64,000 bases of DNA, taken from positions 5,715,310 to 5,779,309 of the forward strand of contig FN649742.1 of NCBI GenBank assembly GCA_000310025.1, written 5' to 3'. Below are positions 13,916 through 26,400 of this stretch, piece after piece (positions within the stretch are counted from its first letter, which is position 1; each line of letters opens with the position of its first letter). The notes under the pieces are model-generated. The model was not told the origin of the DNA. It ran no database searches and worked only from the letters and a program-made list of their open reading frames with translations. The stretch comes from Ectocarpus siliculosus. Its lineage: Eukaryota; Sar; Phaeophyceae; Ectocarpales; Ectocarpaceae. The position numbers and the translations under genes were made by a program.

Positions 13916-16402
13916 CTATGTCTTGGTCTTTTTTCGCGCTGGTTCGGAGGACGAGTCAGTGGACGCAGAAGCAGAAGCAGCTGCATTTGCGGTACGAGCA
14001 GTAGCCGAGGTCTGCAAGAGGACAGTGGCTTTCTTGAATTGGCACAGCGTAGGGTACATCTTTTTGAAGCCATCCTCGAGCTGTTGGGCGCTCTTAGCCC
14101 CCGTCAGCACCACCTGAAATTCCGTTAGAATCAATCACATTGCAGTAGTCGGGAACAGAGTCGGGGCACTTCTCATCATCGGATGAAAGGATAATGGTCA
14201 AGCGACTATCACCACCAGAGGAATCCAGTGCTGCCGTAAAAAATACCACATGAGGCGCGTTGGTGGACACATAGCAGACTTGAGCACCCTTTCCACCCAA
14301 ACAATCCTAACCCCCGAAAACTATCATAGTGATGCGAAACCAGGCGTGAACTCTAATGCTCAGCCCTCTCAAAAAGAGGAAACGGATCCGAAGGAAGCGA
14401 AGCTCCCGGAAATGTCAGCTCGATAGCCACCGCCCGTTTGGTTGAATCTGGGTTGTTTGCGACTTGGTGACGTCTCCGTGCTTGTGTACAACACCTTTCC
14501 CGAAACGAAGATGAGGAAGCATATCTTGGGATCTTTCATGCGGTAAATCAGCCCCGGAAACAGCTCGGGTTCGTAGTTGCAGAAGCACCCTTGGTTCGAC
14601 GCCACCAAGCCTTCCAGGCGAATCGGAAACCCCACGTCCGTCGTTGCCACCATGTTCTGGACCCGCCGGTCTCTCTCGAGGCTTTGGCGCAAAGGCGTGT
14701 CAAAGGCGTGTAGTATGCCAACATTTCGGAAAATCGGGGTGAGGTGCACCCAGCAATCGAGGGGGACAGGGTAGGGGTCGGAGTAAAAGCTTTACCACCG
14801 GTTGATCATAGGACACGAACGTTTCAATGGCAGCATATTAAATATGGAAGTATGCAGAATCGTTGTACCTTCTCGACGGGTTGATCGATTGGGTAACGTG
14901 CTTGATTGATACTTGCACGTGAGCCGAACGGAATCAAGTCCTATACGCGCGAGGCCTCTGCATCAAGCGTGTGCACGAATGGAGATTTTCTATCCACGAC
15001 TTGTACACTCGGAACTCGTGCTGCATCACGAAGACACACATCGCGCAGATAAGCACGATAATGGTTTGGCTGAGCCATCAAGCCTTCCCGCTTCACGAAG
15101 AAACTAGATGCCAGTAATCTCCAACACGCAACAGCACGGGTAGACTCCGATATGAGTAGTTGCGCCCTCCTCGGCGCAGGAATTAGGAATCGCAACAACG
15201 TTCACCAAACGAAAAATATATCTGCAAAATAAATCGCGCGGTGCTCGACGTTGTTGTACACATTTGTAGACAAGGCACACACATACTGGCTTTCTACCAG
15301 CGACTCACTCGAAGTTAATCTTGTGCGATGGTCCGCCGCTGCCGTTGTCGAGTTTGCTAAGGATCCGAGCGAACGTCTTGCACGCGTAGTCTACCGAAGC
15401 GTTGCTCCTCGACCCCGTCACCACCACCTTGCCCGTCTTGAACACCAACGCCGTCGCCTTTGGCTCGTTCTTGTTAATCAGACGGATGATCTTTGAATGC
15501 CACGCCGTAAACAGAGTCCCGAAGTTGCAGAGAGCGTACAACCAGCAGCGGCAGAATAAGTCGCATTGAAATCATTTTCGGAGGCTTACGGGATTGCACG
15601 CTGGTTTGGAGGATATGCGATACTTCGCGGGTCCAGATAGAACCAAACGGTGCAGCACGTGCAGCTCTGATGGGCAGGATCAATTGCCAACAACATTGCC
15701 CCGGTGCTATGCCGCAGTAGCGGCGATACAACTGAGTAAGATGGACGAATTCCTCTGACAGGCTGTCGTTGGTGTTCGTGCTCTACAGCGTCGAGAACAG
15801 CGCTGAAACATTGGTCTGCATTGGTCTTCAGACAATGGTCATGTCCAGGGAACAACATAGAAATAACAAATACCAGCAGTAGTCGTCGGCCGCTTGCGTG
15901 CAATGGCACTAGACATAACTTACTTGTGTTGTAAGCCGTCAAATAGTAAACCCTGGTACAGCTGTGTGTTCACGTCTGGACTGCTGCCTCCAGAGCTGCG
16001 ACTGCTACAGCGAGATGGACACGTTGCGATTATTATAGATCAATCAAACCACCACGACAGGGAGCAAGGAACGAACCAGCCAAGCAGAGACCTCTATGCA
16101 GCTCCCGAGTTTTACTTACGCAGGCCGAGAAGCGCTTGGGGTTGTATTCGGCATTGCGTGCCCTCATCACGACCGTCTTCAGGTCGATCGTGCACTTCAT
16201 GTCGGCGGTGGCGGTCACGTTCACCATGCTCAGCTTGCACTGCCCATGGTTCTCGAAGGGCCCGATGACCTGCGCCCTCATGGCCGTTTGCGCTTCGTTG
16301 AAGGCATCTTGTTTGCCTAATGGCGCGGCCCCTTTTGAGCCCGAGCTGGAGCCAGCCCCGCCGCCCCCCCTCGGCATGTGTGCCTCCACCTGTCCCGCAC
16401 AC
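13916..16402 (-). CDS. TBP: TATA-box binding protein (TBP)
   Basis: Four minus-strand exons: 16402-16120 (ATG at 16377-16375), 15490-15309, 14681-14495 and 14113-13916 (stop). All phases agree, giving 274 residues. TBP binds the TATA minor groove and nucleates pre-initiation complexes in the nucleus. Both saddle repeats are present: repeat 1 includes [14 protein letters not shown] and [17 protein letters not shown], repeat 2 includes [27 protein letters not shown] and [15 protein letters not shown] across the last intron. The four DNA-intercalating phenylalanines are visible (RFSAC, LVFKTG, ELFPGL, LIFVSG). Oddities: three extra residues (around LINKNEP) between the repeat-1 phenylalanines, a longer linker between repeats, and about 36 extra Ala/Ser/Thr-rich residues ending PARKKTKT after the usual C-terminus. 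The exon-1 acceptor (TTTAG at about 16403) suggests a 5'UTR intron or a further upstream exon. Confidence 0.96.
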
Positions 16403-19400
16403 CTAAAGTAATACAACAAGCGTAAACAAGGTTGGCGGAACGCGGAGGCATGTTCATGTGGTGATGACGCTACACGTTTTCAGCCCTTCCCCTGCTTGTG
16501 ACGGCTGCGTCCCATTTTGGGGACCAACCCCTGCCACAGGAAGGAACGATTTGCCATCGGTGATCGGTCCTGTGGGAACAATGGTCCAGTCCTCTCAAGG
16601 ACGCGCGGTCAATGGTCGAACCGCTAAGGCATGCAAAACATGAGAGTACGCCCCCCCCTCCCTGCCATTGGTAGCGCTCCCTCCCTCGCTGCAAAAATTG
16701 AAGCAGGTCTAACACAAGTCGTACCATGCGTTCTTCTTGCAACGGGATGAACACTTCGAGTCATCTTATCTGCAGCCAAATCGTCACTTCCTGATTGGTG
16801 GACTTCATGCCGCTTCTGGGACCCCGCAAGTCAACCTTAAGCGAGAGTTCAACTTTCGATTATGCGACCAAATCGACCCAAACATGGCAACAGCAGTTGT
16901 GCATGCAATAGAGGACTTGGAGAGCTGGTATCAAGTGCAAGAAGTCGTGCGACCGTCATGACCACGATTGTAGCCACCCTTCAAGGCCCTTCTAGGGGAA
17001 GACAAGACCGGTTACGATGCCAAGGATACAAATCAGCCGCGAAGCCAGGACCGTTGGGACGATCGTGTGGTCACCTCCGTTCAAACTTCGGAACTATGAA
17101 ACACAAATCCGCAAGTACACATGGAAATATAAATATCCATTAGAACAACCAGTGTGAAGGGGTGCACAGAAGCTACTGTACTGCTATTCAGGCACCAACT
17201 GCTGTCCCTAGATATTCATAGAGCTTCAACTCTGCGTTGGCTAGAATCTACCAGGTTGTGTGGACCTGGGATTTCGGAACGGCCGCATGTGCCGCATGTG
17301 TGAATGTTTGAAATTCCTATTCTAAGACGTGCTTGAGGATTTAATTGCCGCTTGACCGTGAAAGAACAGACAAGGTCCACAATCAAACGGAGGACAACAC
17401 ATGCGATAGTTGTGTGGCGGAGGATTGAATCGCGCGACAATGTACAGATGTATATAATAGAAAGAGCCGGACTGCTGTCGTCGTTTGTGGCCGCGGCCCC
17501 ATGCGCAGCAGTGCGGTGGCGCAGTGCGGCGTGAAATGTCAGTAATCGAGCGTTCTGCTGTAATGTTGCTGTCACCAACCGACAGGGAAATACGCCAACA
17601 GGAGACTAGGTTCGGAGGATGCACTCAGCGGTGCACGTGCAGCTAGTGGACTCGTCTTCTGATTACAACTACGAGACAGAGCCTTTGCCCGCTGTAGCAC
17701 AACAAACCGCCTACACATTTAATATGTGAGCCTAACGGTCGTGTCTGCCGTGATCAAGGAGATGACGCGCCGGGTGTTTTCAAAATACGCACAACCGAGT
17801 GCAAGAATCGAGCGCTTCTGCGATTACCTTCACCCATGTACACTTCAGACTTCTGCTGCGTGTAGAGAGACAGCAATCCTTTATGACCTAACAACACGCA
17901 AGCGGAGTCGCAACACCTTATCCAGGGGCTTCGCAGTTGGTCGCTTGCAATGGGTTGAACAATGACGCATCACAGGTCGCACCTGCGAACACACACCCCA
18001 GCTTCCAGATTCAGCACAAGTTTGAGCAGCCCACAGCAGTTCCTTAAGTAAACGTTGACGGTGCCAGTGGGGATGGGAAAGACAAGCAACAATGGCAAGC
18101 ACGTGTGCCGTGTGTGCCGCACACCAACGCCCCGCAGAATCGTGGCGGTAACAACGGATTTCCAGGAAAGTTCTGGAGGCGCCGAAATGAAACTGCTGGG
18201 TACGTTCATGTGGTGTCTTTTTGGATTTCTGACTTCGACTCACCACCCCCCGCCGCCGTAGTTAGCGCATACGTACGAACCACCTTGACTAGAGAGTTGG
18301 AGTTGCAAGCACTGCAATGCAGCGAGTGATGATCGGAGAAATGCAAGACGATGGGTCAGTTGCTGAATCGATCCTATTGTTTCGTAAAATGTAGCCGGCC
18401 GTTGATACATCGGCCGGAGGGCCAAGAGCGGGCAAAACTCCGTGTGAAACGCATGCAGCAAACTGTCGCCATCCAATTGACGCGCACTCGCACGGGGTAT
18501 CGTAACTTCTGAATCCCTTAACATCCGAACCAACGGTATCGTTCTGAACAATCGGTTGATCATAATAGATACAACAAACAACAGCAGTAGGTAGTGGTCA
18601 AAGGGATGTGCATACAAGATTTCCGAGGAACATATATGGCGAATCCGTCCGTGGTCTACTGTACTCTCGTTTTATTTTTGTGGGATATCGTCGGTCTTGG
18701 ATTACCAAGAGAGCGTTAAAGTCGACAACAAGTTATGGGGCACAAGTATAGCAAGTGGCTGCTCAGCGCGAGAGCAGCTGTGCCCACATAGCTCGGGCTG
18801 TGGTGGAAGACGACAAGTAGAACGTCGAGGGCAGCAAAAACACAACATCAACAACGTGGAGACAAAGAGACGACAAAACGTCCAGGGCTCGTGGACATGC
18901 CTCCAGCTATTGGCTGCGGAACACCGCGCTGTGTAAGGTGCCGACGATTGCACACGATTCAACCGACAAGCCCGTATCTTGGCATCAGTGGATATACTGC
19001 ATCAGCATCATAGTCCGGTTTGGAGCCGTAAGGATGTGCGGCCGACCTCGTGCGTTAGCGGTTGAGAAGAAGGTGTTGCCAGGCGGTGTGTGAGGTAAAA
19101 ATCAGGAACGCAACGGCGTCGTGCAACAGACGTGATGATATGTAGAGGTTGTCACCCAGCAAGGTAGCCCCATTCCGGATGAGAAAAGGCGGAGACAATG
19201 TGGATGCGCTCAATCGAACCTTGCGCGCTAAGCACGCCGCTTCTTGCTACTATTCTATTCCACATTCAAAGCAAAGAGGTATACGCAAGCGAAGTTCTCC
19301 CACCCGCTTGTTGGAGTTTGAATACAGCACTGAACAGTTCGCACTTGTGTGTGGAATACGCGACGCGTCCGTAGTGTAAACACAGACGGGTAGCAGCTAC

Positions 19401-19741
19401 AGTAGCAGCATCGCCCGAGACACAACGCGTGTATCTCCCATGCAAACCAATACCAAGCCTTGGCGGGCCCACCCGTTGTATCCCAGCTGCTGTTGGCAGT
19501 TGAGTAGTGCATTCATGCACTGCATGGCAAACGAGAACATAGATTCCATAAATAGAGAGTCAACTGAGTATGTCTCAACTATTGCAACCTTCTGTTCGAT
19601 GATGACGCACACAACATACGCAACATACACTTGTAACTCGTCCTGTATATACAACGCCTTGTTTTAAGGCGTCCAAGCCGCAGCCGCTGACCCGCAAATA
19701 CGGCGATATGCTTCATGGTTAACTTCTCCTGCCGCTCCATA
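16403..19741. other. Intergenic region between TBP and MED31 (TBP 5' flank)
   Basis: No further gene recognised on either strand. It should contain the TBP promoter, since both genes are on the minus strand and MED31 lies upstream of TBP. The only structured element I see is a solo LINE 3' end at 16536-16655, about 135 bp upstream of TBP exon 1. Confidence 0.55.
16536..16655 (+). repeat. Solo 3' end of the copy-C LINE family
   Basis: The segment AGGAAGGAACGATTTGCCAT through CGGTGATCGGTCCTGTGGGA to GCATGCAAAACATGAGAGTA is nearly identical to the reverse complement of 58408-58526. That region contains the last codons (Gly-His-Arg-stop) and 3'UTR of the minus-strand LINE copy C. The homology begins just inside the ORF end, as expected for an extremely 5'-truncated insertion. 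It contains a pol III A-box-like TGGTNNAATGG motif in copy C (less intact here). Confidence 0.85.
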
Positions 19742-22200
19742 CTACTTGGGCGGCTGCGCTCCTTGCCCTGCTGATGCTGGTGCTGATGCTGGTGCTGATG
19801 CTGGTGCTGATGCTGCTGGTGGCCGCGGAGGGGCGGCCGTCTTGCCGAACTGCCAATGCAAGAACTGCTGCTGATGAACAAAATCCCGGAAACTCACGTG
19901 TGCTATTTCCTGGAGGGTGTTGCAAGAACAGGAACAAGGTACGCGCGAGAAAAAACGGCGCAATGACAGCGGTTTAGACGACCCCATTAAATACACTGCC
20001 AACTGGGAAGAATGGCGCCTCGCTACAGCAGCACAGGGTGGGTTGCGGAACACGGGCCAGCGTCAACCTGGTTGGCTGGGCCACCAGTCACTGCATGGCA
20101 CGCACGTTCCGCTTTCGCACCGCGGTCGCTCTGTTGCATGGGTGTAGCGCGCGATAGTTGGTCTCACGCCTCGTTGCCACAGTAGGAGCCATTCTTATAT
20201 CTACCGCTTCTTCTTCGGAGTTCTATCAAAGACTCTGTGGTAACAAGCTAACCCAACCCAACTACTGTAGCGTGTCGCCGCACCGAGCTTGTCGAGCCCT
20301 TTCCTTCCGTTCGCTGCAGCAGCGGTTGTCCTATCTACAATACTGCAATAGGAAACTCAAAGCGAGCAAGGTCCATCGCTTCTCAGAATGCCACCACACC
20401 ACCTCTGTGCGTGCTTGCTACTGTGGTACCACATGCGTAGCGAAAAGTGTACGGGCATGACCACACCGGAGCCTTCAATCCTCGTACTTTCCTCCTCGAA
20501 AACGTAGCGCAAGGAGCCCCCTCGCTACCGAAAAAGGAAGCCAGGGTCTGAGCATGGACTTCACGTTTACACCTACACTCCGTAGTGAGCAGAAAGACAT
20601 GGAAGTCTCTGGCTGCTGGACGCGACTGACTTACAGTTCTCACCTTGCGGAAGGGCGGGTTGTTGATCAACAGATCAAGCATGGCCAGGGAGTGCGGGTA
20701 CCTGAGATATCGTGCATGCGCAGCACATCTGAGCGCGGCAAAACAATTGTGTGCACAGAACATGCAACTCGTCAAGACTGCCGGGATAATCGTTACGAGA
20801 GTCTCCTTCATCCTTCATATCATACAGCAGTTCATGACGAGGCCTCAAGTTTCCTCAGGGCGAGCACGCGGGCGTCGTGCTTAAACACGTTCTGCTTTTA
20901 TTCATCTCGGCGTGAAATCTGCCACCAACCAGGCTGATTTGCCTGATGCTGCGTGGTTTTCAGTATGTTGCAGCGTATGAAATCGAGTTGCCTGCAGTCC
21001 TTCAACGCCCCACTCTGCTGTCAGTGTCAGTGTCAGTGTGGTGCTCGTGCTCGTGTTGTCTGGCCGCCTTTTGACGTTGAAGGCAGAAGCAATCGATATT
21101 AATCTTGTTTCGGCGAAGATCGGCAACGAAACACACTCACGGCACAGTAACGACATACAATACACACCACACTTTCATCCTGATGCACAGTACTTTCCTC
21201 TTGCATCACGAACGGAACTGTGGACACCTGCCATAGACCACAAGGCACCGGGCGCCAGCCAGGTGCCGCTAAACGGTAAATCACCGCGGCAACAAAATCG
21301 CCAAGAAGGATGCGCATACTCTTTGCAAGGTAAACTCACGTGATGAACTTGGCGTACTCTGGACGTTTGAAGTACTGCAGATACTCCAGAAACCGGATAA
21401 ACGCTCGGTCGTCCAGGTATCCACCCTGAGCTAAGTCTTTGTTCGGTTGTTCCGACAGCGGCGGCACACGTACACAGCAGTACATGTAGACCGGAAGGCC
21501 CGGCGGGAGAATTTCGACATTGGACAACGTCATGGATAGAGGTAGGTATGTACGCGGGTGGGGTGATAGATCACAACCCAACCGGATACATCCGCTTTGG
21601 TGTTTCGTTCGCAGCTCATGCCGCTGAGACGTAACGTTTTAACGACAGAACTCTGCCTTATGGCATCGACATAGAAAGGCTGCAGCAGGGAGTCTGCGAC
21701 CGTGTATTCTGCTACCGTACAGCAGTAGTCTACATTTCGTGGTGAGCCTTCAACAGAATTGATCAAGATCAACGATTTGATGACCGGGTAGTATGTACTA
21801 CGGCTGAATAGGCGAGAGGCCATGAAACCAAATGAGCACTTCTTCTCTGCAGGAGGTTATCTTCTGGAGTGGTCATCGCGAAACGAACCATCCCCTACAT
21901 TGTCATTGGGCCCTTGCGAATATCAAAGCATTAACATCGCATCATCGTCACGTTGTTGTTGGCCTTCGCACTTGGCCCAGCCAAGGCGTTGGAAGACAGC
22001 GAAACAACATACCAGAGGTAGGGTACTACGGTACACGGTACACGGGCGGAACTGCGGCGTAATAGGACATGCATCAAGACCTGACGGCTGGTTGCTATCT
22101 ACTACTGCTATGTGTCTCTCTCACAATGCAAGTACTCCGGACTGGCAAGGCAATTCATCAGCTCCAGCTCCATCTCGAAGCGCGTGCCTGACCCCTCCAT
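19742..22200 (-). CDS. MED31: Mediator of RNA polymerase II transcription subunit 31
   Basis: Four minus-strand exons: 22200-22125 (ATG at 22200-22198), 21436-21340, 20701-20644 and 19909-19742 (stop). All phases agree, giving 132 residues, normal for MED31. MED31 (Soh1) belongs to the Mediator middle module in the nucleus. The family signature runs across the exons: FEMELELMNCLASPEYLH / YLAQGGYLDDRAF and YLQYFKRPEYAKFI / TYPHSLAMLDLL and NNPPFRK / EIAHVSFRDFVHQQQFLHWQ. The C-terminal tail after FGKTAAPPRPP is a low-complexity Ala-Ser-Ala-Pro repeat encoded by a trinucleotide-type repeat at about 19766-19817. An upstream in-frame stretch before the ATG is open, but no earlier Met is evident. 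Confidence 0.95.
19766..19817. repeat. Coding TGCTGGTGCTGA-type minisatellite in MED31
   Basis: A 12-bp unit (TGCTGGTGCTGA) is repeated about four times inside the last MED31 exon. Read on the minus strand in the MED31 frame it gives the repeated tetrapeptide ASAP. Confidence 0.9.
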
Positions 22201-22807
22201 CTCGGGTCCCTGTTCCTCGGAGTCCGCGAACGTCCACGCACAAACAACTACAAATGTATAGTAAGGGGCCCCACATATAGGAAGCATTGAGTACCTGCAG
22301 GTACCTATCCCTCCTGCTCCCTTGGCTGTCTGCGTGTCGTGCTAGCTGGAAGCTGGAAGGTCGAGGTCGAGGAGCACGAGCCGAGCACGCAACTGCCGGA
22401 GGGAGACGGGAGTGTGGTAGAGGAGTGTATTCAGCTCGAGGGGGGTTGTTTGAACCATGCCTCGGCGGTCGGAGAGGAGCCGGTCAAGCGGAGCACGATC
22501 AGCACCAACTCCAACACGATGGAGGCAGTTTGTCGATGCCTTGGAAGTGAGAGAGCAGGTTCTATGGGAATGCATTCTGCTGTAGAACCGACGAACCAAT
22601 CAATCAATCAATCAATAGAGTCGGGGGATAGCACGCGGGCCATTTGAGGTGGGCTGGTCTCCCCGCCGGTAACTTCACATGCAGCACGAGCTTAGTGGTT
22701 GCCTGCGCAACAACATTCAGGAGTTCGCACGCCCACGAAACCGGGCATGACCATGCTTGGTCTTGACTTCCATAATTTGTCCGCGGGCACTAGTAGCAAT
22801 ACAATAA

Positions 22808-22953
22808 CCTGTTACCCGCAGGGGAGATGTCCCTGTATGCTGTCTGGGAAATCGTAGACATACAGGTACTTTCTGACGCTATGAATCCATTGCTAATCTG
22901 TCTCAGACTCTTTTCTATGATAGAGAGAGATGGTTTCGTTGTGTCATATTAAG
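22808..22953 (+). repeat. Retroposon with poly-A tail, copy 2
   Basis: The same sequence as the minus-oriented copy at 11491-11630, here on the plus strand and ending GTGTCATATTAAG followed by an A-rich run (to about 22972). The two copies differ by scattered substitutions and small indels. Confidence 0.8.
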
Positions 22954-23282
22954 AAAAAAAGAAGAAACAAAAACTCCCGCCACCAATGGCAACGGACGGT
23001 AGGTAGTGTGGCTTATCTGTGTACAGCAAATCGTCTATGGTCCAACAGATACACATTTACACGGCGTGAACCGTAGGAATAACATCCAATCATGTCCAAC
23101 CTAATGTCCATACCACAATTAGTGGGGTACGGTGGACTAGAGACACCACAGCAGCAACCCGTGGCATGATGCCCTATATTCTATTTACAGCAGTACTGCT
23201 GTAGTCGATTTAGTGACACAGCAGTTACATCATATCACAACAACATCTGCCTTTGGGTCCATTTCATTAAGGGCCTTCTTGA

Positions 23283-23382
23283 GTTAGCCTGGACCACGGG
23301 AGTCGACCGCGTGAAGTGTACTACGGACAGCAGAGGGTACTGGACAGAGGGATCGGAACGGTTTTGAATGTGAACAACAACA
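23283..23382 (+). repeat. Solo LINE tail (copy A/B family 3' end)
   Basis: The segment from GAGTTAGCCTGGACCACGGG through GGGATCGGAACGGTTTTGAA to GTGAACAACAACACC matches the 3' end of LINE copy A read on its own strand (51824-51960). The (CAA)n end is in the same relative place. It lies only 80 bp upstream of the first supported DHHC exon. Confidence 0.8.
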
Positions 23383-23462
23383 CCAAGGGCTGTACTTTGC
23401 GGGTCTATCTGTTTTCAAGACAAGCCCTGTTCCCCCCCGCCTGCCTGTTGGTGCTCGCGCAG

Positions 23463-26400
23463 AGCAACCAGAATTTCGAGTACCTCTATTGGCTACAGGT
23501 GAGCCATGACATCACAAATGGAAACCATGGCAGATCCCGTATGCGTATGGACGGCTATTGAACCGCCGCTATTGGAGTCTCGTACGCTGTCTGTAATAGA
23601 GTAATAGAGTAACAGAGTGGCGAACAGTGGCGGTGCAGTGACGTCACGCCATTGGTGCTGTTAGGGTTAGCGTCGAGGTACACGAGTATACCAAGTATAC
23701 TAGGTAGGGTGAAAACGGGTGCAACGGAGTGTTTGCAAGGCCTACAGCTTGTGTCGTTGTGGATCAACCATTGCTTTCGACCAAGGTCGGCTCGCCTCGC
23801 CTCAGCACCTCATCGTTTTTGCACCGCCAAGGTGCGGTCTTATACCGTACCGCTTGTCTTGTTGCAGTCGGTGATCAGGGGCTGTTGTGAGCTTCCGTGT
23901 ACCATTCCATTTTTGTTGTCCAACGGTTTTCTTTCCGATTGAAGTGTTTAATCCCATCCCGTTTTTCTCAAACCTGGCACGTGCATCCTTGGTCCTCGCT
24001 CTGCCCTTGTCCCCCCGTGTCTTGGTTCCCTTTCCCCCAGATGGGTATGGGTTTGTGTTTCGACTGGACGCTGCGGCTCATGGGGCCGCTGCTGTTGCTC
24101 TTCGCGACGGGTCTGATATCTTGCGTGATCTGCATGTACTTCAAGTTCATTCTCCCGGCCACGGCCACGTTCGGTTCCATACCGGTGAGACAAACGTATG
24201 GCCACTCCGGCCATGCGTTGCTTCTACTCTACGCCTCTAACTGCACAACTTACAAACAAGTGTGCGTCTTGATGTCACCCGGTACTGTAGCGGTGGGATG
24301 CCTACTGGGCACAATAGCGGTCTCCTCATTCGGGGGAAAAACGTACAACATTTTTGTTTTTTCTCTGTGTTGGTGGGGACAGGACATGTGCTCTGCTCGG
24401 CTTTGCGTATCGTTGCGAAAATACCTCGATATCCCCTAATAGTGGCGACAGGCGTTGTCGGCTTTGGTTTTTAGTGATTGCCACGCCCTCCTGCCTTTCC
24501 TCCTTTGGCCGCCTCGCCCCACGGCTGCATTTCCCTTTCAGCACAAGCCCCAAAATATCTGGAATTGACTACTTTCCCGCTTTGGGAGCAGTAGCGGACA
24601 CCCGTTGCCCGGGTTGTGTTTGCTTGAATTAATTATAATAGGGTCCTATCCAAAGACGCGACAAACCTTAGCGCGTAATTTGAAGCATGTCGCGTAATTC
24701 TTTGTTTGCGCCGGCGCCGCTGTGTTAGCTTGGTCTGCTCGCGAGGATATGCGTGCCCACCTACCACTGTGCTTGAGTTGGGCCTAGGCGTGCACAGTCT
24801 GTCGGTTGGCCATGGGGGCCTGTGTGACTTTGCCTGTCATATTTTTCTGTTCCGAGAGCCTCTCATCGCGCAGCAGTTTTCCTCTTCCCACACCCGCCCC
24901 GTGATTTTTTTTTCCGTCACGGGGCGAATACTGCAGTCGATCAGTCAGTCAGTCAGTCGTCGCGGGGAATGAGTACTCATGGGTATTCATTTCATGATGA
25001 TTCTAGCCTGTGAGGTCCAAGTCTTGCCAATCCCAACGTTGCCGTTGGTGGCGCTGGTCAACTGCGACTTTGAATATTAAAATTGCAGTCGTGTAAGAGT
25101 CGGTGCAGTATTCTGCTGGTGATGGTCTTATCTTGATGCCGGTTGTTGCTGGCCTATTCCAATCGTGTACGCGTGCCGTGCCTCGTTGATGCAGTATCTC
25201 CTGCACGCAACATGGGCGCTGTTCATCTCCTTCAACTTGTTCTTCAACTATTACCACTGCGCCTTCACCCACCCGGGCAAGCCTGAGCTGTTCTTGCCTT
25301 CCAGCTGCATGAGCGATAGCGACGACGATCTCACGGAAGACGATGAGGAAACGGGCGGCAGGTAATTTGCCACACGCAACCCAACCTAGCCCAACCTTAT
25401 CCGTAACGTAACGTAACCCAAACCCGCGCATTGTATGCTTCCCGAGATGCCATGGTAGCGTCGTAGAGAGGACAAGGTGAGAACCTCCGTTCTTGTTGCA
25501 TGTCATGCATTCGCATAAGGGGGCATGGTTGCTTGTGTTCAACGGATGGCATGGCGTTGCACGACACACCTAGATAGCTCACCTCAGGGGGCTTTAAGAT
25601 TGGTGTTGTACTTTACACAGGGCTGGCCGATGGGTTGTAGCTTGCCCTACGTTTGATTGCATCATGCCCTACCCTTGTCTGCGTATGCCTTACGTTTGAT
25701 TGCATTTTACGCTACTCTTCTCGTGATTGCACGCTCCTCTTGGGTGGAAATGACCACCGACGCTGTGTCGTGATGTCATGTCGTCGTTGTTGCCGAGATA
25801 GCATGCAGCCACTGTCCACCATCTTGCCAAGCAGTTTTACATTTTTGAGACGTTCGGTTGGTCGTGTGGTGTGCCTGTGTACTGCCTTGACTAAAAACGT
25901 GCGTATACAGTAGTAGTCTGCCACTACACGGATAACCAGAGCCTGTTGGTTTTGTTTTCATTGGCCTCTGCTGTTGTAGGTTAACCCTCCTGTTGATAGT
26001 ACTGGACGCCCAAACGGGGACTCTTTGAGGACACAACACCCAAATGTCACTTACCGCACCGTAGTCCCCCTAGGCTCCGCCGTGTGAAACGCACGTGGGC
26101 CGTTGGTCTAATCATACTTGTGTAACGTACGCTGTGTATTAAGCTGCGTGATCCTCTCCTCGGCCTCTGACTTGCCGCGCACAATCTCCCAAGCCGCGTG
26201 TCCCCTCCATGGTAAAACTGCACATAGCCTGGTACCGGAAAAATTAGCTGACTTGAATTCAGTATGAAAAGTGTCCCCACGTGTCTTGAGGGCATTCTTC
26301 ATTCTGAAGCCCCAAGTCACCCCTTGTCTGGCAAGGAGCTCAGGTCCTTTGGAGGGACTGCTGTAGCCCCTCGGCCAATGACTGACAAACATTTTTCGCG

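Larger units (their letters stand above)
22201..23462. other. Intergenic region between divergent MED31 and DHHC genes
   Basis: MED31 (-) and the palmitoyltransferase gene (+) diverge from here, so both promoters should lie in this 1.26 kb. It holds a CAAT tetranucleotide run (about 22597-22616), a poly-A retroposon copy (22808-22953) and a LINE-tail fossil (23283-23382). An open plus-strand frame at 22339-22647 has a charged composition but no recognisable domain or splice support. Confidence 0.55.

Noticed and set aside
25003-25569. 188-codon minus-strand frame
   Set aside because: It is antisense to palmitoyltransferase exon 25195-25361 and has no domain of its own.
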